From Eubacterium sp. (lineage in GTDB: Bacteria; Bacillota; Clostridia; Lachnospirales; Lachnospiraceae), in the NCBI GenBank assembly GCA_024681495.1, contig JAILAS010000030.1, forward strand, positions 1 through 19,028: a stretch of DNA of 19,028 nucleotides. Reading direction: 5' to 3'. The translations under genes and the position numbers were made by a program. The stretch's first letter is position 1. Each line of letters starts with the position of its first letter. The notes below the pieces were generated by a model, which worked only from the letters and a program-made list of their open reading frames with translations, was not told where the DNA came from and made no database searches. This document shows, one piece after another, positions 13,938-19,028 of this stretch.

Positions 13938-15194
13938 TCATGCCTCTTCTTCGGATTCCTGCAAATCGGTAGCCTCTTTGAGTACGTCCTCAAGGATATT
14001 CTCGTCGTCGAAATCATCCTCTGTGGCAGCATCATCCTCGAAGAGATCGTCGTCGTCGAAGAGGTCGTCCTCATCGTACTCGTCGTCCTCAAGAGAGGCG
14101 TTATAGTTCTCATAGTCCTCCTCATCGTAACCGATGAACTCGCCGGACTCCTTAGCCTGGCTCTCAGACTTTATGTCAATCTTATATCCTGTAAGCCTGG
14201 CGGCGAGGCGGGCGTTCTGTCCCTCCTTACCAATGGCCAGAGAAAGCTGATAGTCCGGAACGACAACATCGGCGCTCTTCTCATCCTCGTCAGCAATAAC
14301 GTATATTACCTTGGCGGGGCTAAGCGCATTTTCGATGAGCATAGCAGGATTCTCGTTCCAGTTTATGATGTCAATCTTCTCACCGTGAAGCTCGTTAACA
14401 ATGGCGTTAACCCTGGATCCGTTAAGTCCGACGCATGCGCCGACAGCATCCACGTTCTCATCGTTAGAGTAAACGGCAATCTTGGTTCTCGATCCGGCCT
14501 CGCGGGCAATGCCCATGATCTCCACCGTTCCGTCGTGAACTTCGGTAACCTCGGATTCGAAAAGCTTCTTAACCAATTCGGGATGGGTACGGGAAACGTA
14601 AACCCTCGGTCCCTTGGGCATATTTCTAACCTCAAGAACGTATACCTTGATGCGCTCGGTAGGCCTGTAAGCCTCGCCCTTAATCATTTCGTTCTCGTTG
14701 AGAACGGCATCAAGCTTGCCGAGGTTAACGGATACGTTGCGGCCGATGTATCTTTGAACAACACCGGTAACCACCTGGTGCTGTTTTGACTGATACTCGT
14801 TGAAAAGGACGCTCCTCTCCTCCTCGCGAATCTTCTGAAGGATTACGTTTTTCGCGTTCTGGGTTGCAATGCGGCCAAACGTTTTGGATTCGATACGAAT
14901 ATCGATCTCGTCACCGACCTTAGCATCCGGATTGTTCTTAATAGCATCCTCGAGTGAAATCTCGAGGCTTTTATCCTCAACCTCCTCTACAACCGTCCTG
15001 CGCGCAACAACATCGAAGTTACCGGTGGTCTGATTGAGAGTCACGGACATGTTATCGCTGGAACCGAAGTGATTGCGACAAGCCGCAAGGAGAGAATCCT
15101 CAATCGCCTCTATAAGAGACTCTCTGCTGATATTCTTTTCCTTCTCAAGAATCTCAATCGCTTCAAGTGTGTTTAAAGTTTCTTCTGTGCTCAT
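13938..15194 (-). CDS. nusA: Transcription termination/antitermination factor NusA, with acidic C-terminal tail
   Basis: Binds RNA polymerase and nascent RNA, modulating pausing, termination and antitermination. The 418-aa protein shows the N-terminal RNAP-binding domain (about 1-125), an S1 domain (about 137-200, VVTGVVQRYIGRNVSVNLG), then two KH domains including ACVGLNGSRVNAIVNELHGEKIDII and LSLAIGKEGQNARLAARLTGYKIDI. After about residue 352 there is a 67-residue tail made largely of Asp and Glu. The E. coli AR repeats are not present, as usual in Firmicutes, but the acidic tail is longer than the B. subtilis protein would predict (about 370 aa). GAGGAGG inside rimP is the ribosome binding site and ATGA joins it to rimP. 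Downstream is rnpM. Confidence 0.97.
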   Translation of the reverse strand: MSTEETLNTLEAIEILEKEKNISRESLIEAIEDSLLAACRNHFGSSDNMSVTLNQTTGNFDVVARRTVVEEVEDKSLEISLEDAIKNNPDAKVGDEIDIRIESKTFGRIATQNAKNVILQKIREEERSVLFNEYQSKQHQVVTGVVQRYIGRNVSVNLGKLDAVLNENEMIKGEAYRPTERIKVYVLEVRNMPKGPRVYVSRTHPELVKKLFESEVTEVHDGTVEIMGIAREAGSRTKIAVYSNDENVDAVGACVGLNGSRVNAIVNELHGEKIDIINWNENPAMLIENALSPAKVIYVIADEDEKSADVVVPDYQLSLAIGKEGQNARLAARLTGYKIDIKSESQAKESGEFIGYDEEDYENYNASLEDDEYDEDDLFDDDDLFEDDAATEDDFDDENILEDVLKEATDLQESEEEA

Positions 15195-15676
15195 TGTTTT
15201 TCCTCCTCGGCGTTTGGATCGTATTCCAAACGAATAAGCGAAATATCTTTGCGGCTAAAGGACATGTCGCCCTTTTCCTCTTCAATATTGATGTTGTCAT
15301 CGTCAAAGGATTTCAAATACCCTACGAATTCCTTTTGGTTATCAATCTTCTTATAGGTCTTTATCCGGACGAGCTTCCCGATGGACATCTCCAAATCCGA
15401 ATCCTTCTTAAGCGGTCTCTCGAGACCGGGTGAACTCACCTCGAACGTGTAAACCTCTTCGATGTAGTCCTTCTCATCCAAGATGGTGTTATACGCCCTG
15501 CTGACTGTCTCACAGTCTTCGATGGTGACTCCGCCGGGCTTGTCAATATAGACCCGAAGGTAATAGTTGCTGCTTTCTTTTACGAATTCAACGTCCACCA
15601 GCGTGATGGGCGTCCCCTCGAGGACCGGAGCGATGTACTGCCGCGTCTTGTCCTCATATACCGATGCTTTCGACAA
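15191..15676 (-). CDS. rimP: Ribosome maturation factor RimP
   Basis: Needed for assembly of the 30S subunit. The sequence has the RimP N-terminal domain with VDVEFVKESSNYYLRVYIDKPGG and IEDCETVSRAYNTILDE, then VYTFEVSSPGLERPL, and a C-terminal SH3-like domain. I choose a TTG start at 15674-15676, giving 161 aa, because AGGAGG sits 6 nt upstream. An in-frame GTG at 15692-15694 would place that ribosome binding site inside the gene and has no site of its own. First gene of the operon; stop overlaps nusA by 4 nt. Confidence 0.95.
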   Translation of the reverse strand: MSKASVYEDKTRQYIAPVLEGTPITLVDVEFVKESSNYYLRVYIDKPGGVTIEDCETVSRAYNTILDEKDYIEEVYTFEVSSPGLERPLKKDSDLEMSIGKLVRIKTYKKIDNQKEFVGYLKSFDDDNINIEEEKGDMSFSRKDISLIRLEYDPNAEEEKQ

Positions 15677-15715
15677 AGGCTTCCTCCTAATCACTTAATT
15701 TAATTTTAAACGTAA

Positions 15716-15741
15716 TGAGAGTGGGCCGAAACCCACTCTCA
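15716..15741 (-). promoter_or_regulatory. Hairpin in the rimP operon leader
   Basis: A perfect 10-bp stem (TGAGAGTGGG / CCCACTCTCA) with a 6-nt loop (minus strand TTTCGG) lies about 27 nt before the rimP ribosome binding site. It is followed by TTACGTTTAAAATT, not a good T-run. It may be a leader control or stability element for the whole nusA-infB operon. Confidence 0.5.
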
Positions 15742-15764
15742 ATCATCCTGTACATAACATAACT

Positions 15765-15793
15765 ACTATAACACTCTGCTCCGGGATGTGCAA
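15765..15793 (-). promoter_or_regulatory. Promoter of the rimP-nusA-infB-ribF operon
   Basis: Minus strand TTGCAC (15788-15793), 17-nt spacer, TATAGT (15765-15770) with a TG extended -10. Predicted start near 15758, giving a leader of about 80 nt. It begins right after the T-run that ends the tRNA unit. Confidence 0.75.
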
Positions 15794-15804
15794 GTAGTTT
15801 CGCC

Positions 15805-15883
15805 AAAAAAAAATGAAACGCCCCAAACCAGCCATTCGGCTAATCCAGGACATTTCCGGGTTGGGCTGTTTTGATTTAACAGC
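15805..15883 (-). terminator. Structured trailer and terminator after the tRNA
   Basis: Downstream of the tRNA on the minus strand there is a 6-bp hairpin GCTGTT/AACAGC (15878-15883 with 15865-15870). It overlaps a second helix CCCAACC with GGTTTGGG(G) (15859-15865 with 15821-15829, one bulged T), which encloses AGCC-GAAT-GGCT (15830-15841). Then comes GCGTTTCA and nine T's (15805-15813). The poly-T marks the end of the transcript; the fold is longer than a simple terminator. Confidence 0.55.
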
Positions 15884-15885
15884 AA

Positions 15886-15957
15886 TAGCCCGTACGAGAG
15901 TCGAACTCGTGATTCCGACTTGAGAGGGCGGCGTCTTGACCACTTGACCAACGAGCC
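15886..15957 (-). tRNA. tRNA-Glu (anticodon CTC), weakened anticodon stem
   Basis: A 72-nt cloverleaf reads on the minus strand. The acceptor GGCTCGT pairs with ACGGGCT through seven pairs, including wobbles G1-U72 and U4-G69, and the discriminator is A. The D stem is GTC/GAC, the T arm ACGAG-TTCGACT-CTCGT is perfect, and the variable region is 4 nt. The anticodon arm is CCGCC-CTCTCAA-GTCGG: loop and anticodon CTC are normal, but C30 faces U40, one change from the perfect GGCGG. CCA is not encoded. It has its own strong promoter and lies alone between galE and rimP. The identity as Glu rests on the CTC anticodon and the tRNA-Glu-like body. It may be functional or starting to decay. Confidence 0.85.
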
Positions 15958-16011
15958 ATAGTCTTGCATTGAGAGGCGCTCAAAAGCGTCTTATCAAAAC
16001 CGACATGTGCT

Positions 16012-16040
16012 ATTATATGTCATAACGTTTCACAATGCAA
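16012..16040 (-). promoter_or_regulatory. Promoter of the tRNA-Glu gene
   Basis: Minus strand TTGCAT (16035-16040), 17-nt spacer, perfect TATAAT (16012-16017). It starts about 32 nt after the galE stop codon; predicted leader about 47 nt. The -35 lies in one arm of a 10-bp inverted repeat whose other arm is in the leader (15962-15971). Confidence 0.8.
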
Positions 16041-16071
16041 GAGTTATTTTAAATTTTTTTACAGATATTTT

Positions 16072-17088
16072 CTAATCCGCGTAACCATCGGGATTATTGC
16101 TCTGCCATCTCCATGAATCCTCGCACATTTCCTCGATTCCGTACTGCGCCTCCCAGCCCAGTTCGGCACGTGCTTTTGCGGGGTTCGAGAAGCACATGGC
16201 GATGTCTCCCGCGCGGCGTTCCTTGATTTCATAGGGTATATCCTTACCGCACGCCTTGGAGAATGCGTTAACCACCTGAAGCACGGAATAACCGGTTCCG
16301 GTTCCGAGATTGTAGATGGCCACTCCCTTTACGTTATCGATCTTATCGAGGGCGCACACATGACCCTTGGCCAGATCTACCACGTGGATGTAATCGCGCA
16401 CTCCTGTTCCGTCGGGCGTATCGTAGTCGTCGCCGAAGACGTTGAGGTGATCGAGCTTGCCGATTGCCACCTGGGTGATGTAGGGCATGAGGTTGTTGGG
16501 GATTCCCTTGGGGTCCTCTCCTATCATTCCGCTCTTATGCGCGCCGACGGGATTAAAGTAACGCAGAAGCACGATTCTCATGTCGGGATTAGCCTTGCTT
16601 ACGTCCTGCAATATGCGCTCAATCATCGACTTGGTAGTGCCGTAGGGATTTGTGGTCTCTCCCTTGGGGCATGCCTCGCTGATAGGTATCTCCTTGGGCG
16701 TACCGTAAACCGTGGCCGAGGAGCTGAAGATAAAATCCTTCACACCGTGCTCTCTCATGACCTCCAGCAGAGTGAGCGTGCTTATAAGGTTATTCTGATA
16801 GTACTCCAGAGGCTTTTCTACAGACTCTCCGACGGCCTTAAATCCCGCGAAGTGGATTACGCCCGTGATATCCTCCTTGTCGAAGATTCTCTCCATTGCC
16901 GCCTTATCGCAGCAGTTCTCCTCGTAAAAAGTGATTTTCTTCCCGGTAATCTCCTCAAGGCGCTTGACGCATGTGGCCTTGGAATTGCTGAGGTCGTCGA
17001 CGATCACGGGCTCGTACCCTGCCGAGATAAGCTCCACGCAGGTATGGCTGCCGATGTATCCGGCTCCGCCGGTAATAAGAATAGACAT
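16072..17088 (-). CDS. galE: UDP-glucose 4-epimerase
   Basis: Interconverts UDP-glucose and UDP-galactose with tightly bound NAD; used in galactose use and in making cell-surface sugars. It is an extended short-chain dehydrogenase: NAD loop GGAGYIGSH (about 7-15), catalytic Ser in SSSATVYG (about 121-128), catalytic Tyr and Lys in NPYGTTKSMIE (YxxxK), and LRYFNPVGAH, the substrate-binding region typical of GalE. The start at 17088 (MSILITGG) follows GGGAGGATGTAAA and gives 338 aa, the usual GalE length; an earlier in-frame ATG adds 11 residues without a ribosome binding site. It stands alone with its own promoter, not with galK or galT. No clear terminator follows before the tRNA promoter. 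Confidence 0.96.
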   Translation of the reverse strand: MSILITGGAGYIGSHTCVELISAGYEPVIVDDLSNSKATCVKRLEEITGKKITFYEENCCDKAAMERIFDKEDITGVIHFAGFKAVGESVEKPLEYYQNNLISTLTLLEVMREHGVKDFIFSSSATVYGTPKEIPISEACPKGETTNPYGTTKSMIERILQDVSKANPDMRIVLLRYFNPVGAHKSGMIGEDPKGIPNNLMPYITQVAIGKLDHLNVFGDDYDTPDGTGVRDYIHVVDLAKGHVCALDKIDNVKGVAIYNLGTGTGYSVLQVVNAFSKACGKDIPYEIKERRAGDIAMCFSNPAKARAELGWEAQYGIEEMCEDSWRWQSNNPDGYAD

Positions 17089-17124
17089 TTTACATCCTCC
17101 CATTTCGTATTTAATATGCATGCT

Positions 17125-17152
17125 ATTATATCACAATTCACGCCCAAAACAA
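17125..17152 (-). promoter_or_regulatory. Extended -10 promoter of galE
   Basis: Minus strand TGATATAAT: TATAAT (17125-17130) with the TG extended -10; a weak -35 TTGTTT (17147-17152) at 16 nt spacing. It lies just downstream of the rplT terminator. Confidence 0.65.
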
Positions 17153-17175
17153 AAAAGGTATAAATAGCACTGAGC

Positions 17176-17211
17176 AAAGAAAAAGGCCGTCGTGTTAGAC
17201 ACGACAGCCTT
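17176..17211 (-). terminator. Intrinsic terminator of infC-rpmI-rplT
   Basis: On the minus strand AAGGC-x-GTCGTG style arms (17200-17211 and 17183-17194) form an 11-bp stem with one A-C mismatch and a 5-nt loop, followed by TTTTTCTTT. It begins about 15 nt after the rplT stop codon. Confidence 0.9.
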
Positions 17212-17226
17212 GATTTTCCATTATAA

Positions 17227-17586
17227 TTACGCTGCCAGCTTTTCCTTGGCAACTTCTGCGAGTGACTTGAAGCCCTCGGCATCACTTACAGCCATGTCGG
17301 CGAGGACCTTACGGTTCATGTCAACACCTGCAAGCTTAAGTCCGTGCATGAAACGGCTGTAGGAAAGGCCGTTCATACGGGCAGCTGCATTGATACGAGC
17401 GATCCAGAGAGATCTCATCTGACGCTTTCTCTGCTTTCTGCCTGCGTAGGAGCTGGTAAGAGCCCTCATAACGGACTGCTTAGCTACTCTGTACTGCTTG
17501 GAACGTGCGCCGCGGTAACCCTTGGCTAACTTTAATACTCTGTTATGCTTTTTCTTGGCGTTAAGGCCGCCTTTAATTCTTGCCAT
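17227..17586 (-). CDS. rplT: 50S ribosomal protein L20
   Basis: Binds 23S rRNA early in large-subunit assembly; in several bacteria it also represses its own operon. The 119-aa sequence matches L20: MARIKGG start, KHNRVLKLAKGYRGARS in the basic N-terminal extension (about 13-29), RKQRKRQMRSLWIARINAA (about 50-68), then YSRFMHGLKLAGVDMNRKVLADMA. GGAGGA precedes the ATG; 31 nt after rpmI. Last gene of the operon, before a strong terminator. Confidence 0.99.
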   Translation of the reverse strand: MARIKGGLNAKKKHNRVLKLAKGYRGARSKQYRVAKQSVMRALTSSYAGRKQRKRQMRSLWIARINAAARMNGLSYSRFMHGLKLAGVDMNRKVLADMAVSDAEGFKSLAEVAKEKLAA

Positions 17587-17617
17587 ATCGTTTCCTCCTA
17601 TCTGTACGGATTAATAA

Positions 17618-17815
17618 TCAAAGGTAGGGAAGAATCTTCTTCATATTCTTCTCGTTTGTCTTGTCCGTAATAGCCGCTTTCCTAAGGTTCCTCTTTCTCT
17701 TGGGAGACTTCTTGGTAAGGATGTGGCTCTTATAGGCCTTGTTTCTCTTTAACTTTCCGCTTCCGGTTGCCTTAAATCTCTTAGCAGCGGAGCTCTTGGT
17801 TTTCATCTTAGGCAT
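17618..17815 (-). CDS. rpmI: 50S ribosomal protein L35
   Basis: A small basic large-subunit protein of 65 aa. It has the standard MPKMKTKSSAAKRFK start, GSGKLKRNKAYKSHILTKKSPKRKRNLR in two adjoining blocks, and the ending KKILPYL. GGAGGA precedes the ATG. It sits 30 nt after infC and 31 nt before rplT, the usual trio. Confidence 0.99.
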   Translation of the reverse strand: MPKMKTKSSAAKRFKATGSGKLKRNKAYKSHILTKKSPKRKRNLRKAAITDKTNEKNMKKILPYL

Positions 17816-17845
17816 GATATTTCCTCCTTCTGAATAAAAGTCTTA

Positions 17846-18358
17846 TTATCGCTTGGGCGCAAGAATGAGACTGATTGACCTGCCTTCTGTCTTAGCGGGC
17901 TTCTCTACAGCTGATATGTCCTCGAGGGTCTCGGCAAAATCGTCAAGAATATGACGGCTCTGATTCATGTGAGACATCTCACGACCGCGGAACCTCAATG
18001 TTACCTTCACCTTATCGCCACGGGTCAGGAATTTCCTAGCGGCGTTGCTCTTGGTGTTGAGATCGTTCGCCTCGATATTGGGAGACATACGTATCTCTTT
18101 GAGCTCGGAAGAAGCCTGTTTTTTCTTATTCTCCTTCTCTCGCCTTTTCTGCTCGTAACGATATTTACCGTAGTCAATAATCTTAACGACGGGGGGATTC
18201 GCCTTGGGAGAAATCTTAACAAGATCGAGCTGCGCCTCACGCGCCAGATCAAGTGCTTCTGCCGAAGACATAATTCCCAGCTGCTCACCTTCTGTTCCGA
18301 TCACACGAACTTCCTTATCACGGATTTTCTCGTTGATCATCAAATCATTGTTAGCGAT
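17846..18358 (-). CDS. infC: Translation initiation factor IF-3, probable AUC start
   Basis: Binds the 30S subunit, keeps it apart from 50S and proofreads start codons. The 170-aa protein has the IF3 N-domain (INEKIRDKEVRVIGTEGEQLG...), the linker with YGKYRYEQKRREKEN, and the C-domain with SPNIEANDLNTK, ARKFLTRGDKVKVTLRFRGREM and the ending LILAPKR. The only good ribosome binding site, GGAGG, lies 9 nt before ATC at 18356-18358; the first ATG (18338-18340) is 27 nt from it. The ATC codon aligns with the non-AUG start used for infC in B. subtilis and E. coli (AUU), which lets IF3 limit its own synthesis. I therefore set the start at ATC; the gene may be listed elsewhere from the ATG or a longer frame. 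First gene of infC-rpmI-rplT, behind a long leader. Confidence 0.95.
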   Translation of the reverse strand: MANNDLMINEKIRDKEVRVIGTEGEQLGIMSSAEALDLAREAQLDLVKISPKANPPVVKIIDYGKYRYEQKRREKENKKKQASSELKEIRMSPNIEANDLNTKSNAARKFLTRGDKVKVTLRFRGREMSHMNQSRHILDDFAETLEDISAVEKPAKTEGRSISLILAPKR

Positions 18359-18373
18359 GGTCTTGTACCTCCG

Positions 18374-18501
18374 ATAAAATAAAAAAGTGGACAGCAAACC
18401 ATCCACTTTTACAGAACGCTCCCACTGAGCGTATTAGTTCTATAAAAACCGCCGGTCGCGCGATTGCGCCGAGGTGAGAGTGGATACTCTGCTTCTTCAA
18501 C
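18374..18501 (-). promoter_or_regulatory. infC operon leader with terminator and candidate antiterminator
   Basis: The roughly 140-nt leader ends in a 9-bp hairpin on the minus strand (AAAAGTGGA / TCCACTTTT, arms 18402-18410 and 18383-18391) followed by a T-rich stretch, just before the infC ribosome binding site. ATCCACT near the leader start (18479-18485) can pair perfectly with AGTGGAT of the terminator 5' arm (18401-18407), giving a competing structure. A further hairpin, ACGCTC-AGTGG-GAGCGT, lies in between. Leaders of this type in Firmicutes respond to L20 or IF3 levels; which protein acts here is inference. Confidence 0.7.
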
Positions 18502-18507
18502 TACGCT

Positions 18508-18536
18508 ATATTACAACACATTTCAAGTCATGTCAA
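18508..18536 (-). promoter_or_regulatory. Promoter of the infC-rpmI-rplT operon
   Basis: Minus strand TTGACA (18531-18536), perfect -35, 17-nt spacer, TAATAT (18508-18513). Predicted start near 18501. Confidence 0.7.
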
Positions 18537-18640
18537 CACTTATTTTGGCCGGAAACCTATAAATGGATACAAAACGTATCTGAAAGGGTTCCACTGACTG
18601 ATTTCGCAGTATGCGCTTTCTGTATCAGGCTGCCAGTAGC

Positions 18641-18943
18641 CTACGCTGTTCCGAAGATATCTTTAACTCTTGAGTCACGCCTTGTTAAGAACTCTGATAA
18701 TAAGACTACTACCAACAAAAGAACATGATACCCTTCGGTATAATGAATTATGGCATTAGTTATATTTCCGCCAAACCACATAAGTAAAAGTAAAACAACT
18801 TCTATTGCTGCACATGAAGCAAATGTTATCTTAACAATCATATTCTTTGCAAAAACACTTATAATCGCCACACCCACAAAGGGAGCAAATAGTACGCAAA
18901 AATAAAGAACAGAATTAAGAACCAGATTGTAATCAGTAAACAT
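18641..18943 (-). CDS. Unrecognised small membrane protein (three hydrophobic segments)
   Basis: I do not recognise this 100-aa protein. Hydrophobic stretches cover about residues 7-31, 35-58 and 73-85, each long enough or nearly so to cross a membrane, with short loops; the C-terminus is charged (LTRRDSRVKDIFGTA), so it probably lies on the cytoplasmic side. There is no signal peptidase site or known motif. A GAGGATC ribosome binding site lies about 7 nt before the ATG, supporting translation. Codons are more A/T-rich than in the neighbouring genes, in part because of the hydrophobic composition (ATT, TTA, GTT). It is followed after about 105 nt by the infC promoter and has no convincing terminator. 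A role cannot be stated. Confidence 0.65.
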   Translation of the reverse strand: MFTDYNLVLNSVLYFCVLFAPFVGVAIISVFAKNMIVKITFASCAAIEVVLLLLMWFGGNITNAIIHYTEGYHVLLLVVVLLSEFLTRRDSRVKDIFGTA

Positions 18944-19028
18944 TTGTGATCCTCAAAACAAAGACATAGACATTCGGTGTCGAGCGATTGGAATGGCGAT
19001 TGCGGCATATGGTGTGTTTTGGTGGTCA

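Noticed and set aside
15692..15694. GTG start for rimP
   Set aside because: It lies upstream of the AGGAGG site, which would then be inside the gene, and it has no ribosome binding site of its own.

Overview
The window looks like chromosomal housekeeping DNA from a Gram-positive anaerobe of the class Clostridia, most likely a Lachnospiraceae-type organism. The reasons are strong AGGAGG-type ribosome binding sites, TTGACA/TATAAT promoters with 17-nt spacing, and the Firmicute gene order rimP-nusA-rnpM-rplGA(ylxQ)-infB-rbfA-nrnA-truB-ribF ... rpsO-pnp and infC-rpmI-rplT. A PilZ gene and a second-type EF-G are also present. The family assignment is inference; no 16S rRNA gene is present. Almost every gene is on the minus strand; only tyrA-aroA is on the plus strand.

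Left end (1-3130). The start of an EF-G-like gene on the minus strand is interrupted by an in-frame TAG just after the G3 motif. It is divergent from a two-gene tyrA-aroA operon (prephenate dehydrogenase, EPSP synthase) with a clear promoter. A PilZ-domain gene (putative c-di-GMP receptor) converges on aroA and has its own promoter and terminator.

Centre-left (3570-7420). rpsO-pnp (S15, PNPase) are co-oriented with an 11-bp hairpin between them. The rpsO promoter lies inside the terminator hairpin of the next gene upstream, a secreted SH3b-SH3b-NlpC/P60 cell-wall peptidase that has its own promoter.

Centre-right (7390-15800). A nine-gene operon for transcription and translation factors runs rimP-nusA-rnpM-rplGA-infB-rbfA-nrnA-truB-ribF. 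It has a promoter at about 15765-15793, several start/stop overlaps and a strong terminator after ribF. It covers 30S maturation (RimP, RbfA), transcription elongation (NusA), RNase P-associated RnpM, initiation (IF2), tRNA pseudouridylation (TruB), nanoRNA/pAp turnover (NrnA) and flavin cofactor synthesis (RibF).

Right end (15800-19028). A lone tRNA-Glu(CTC) has a near-consensus promoter, a mismatched anticodon stem and a structured trailer. Then come galE with its own extended -10 promoter and the infC-rpmI-rplT operon, which has a long leader containing a terminator and a candidate antiterminator; infC probably starts at AUC. An unrecognised 100-aa membrane protein ends the window. No mobile element, CRISPR array, integrase or phage gene was seen. 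I found no new multi-gene system. The most interesting signals are regulatory: the promoter-in-terminator at rpsO, the tRNA-Glu locus, the infC leader, and the broken EF-G.
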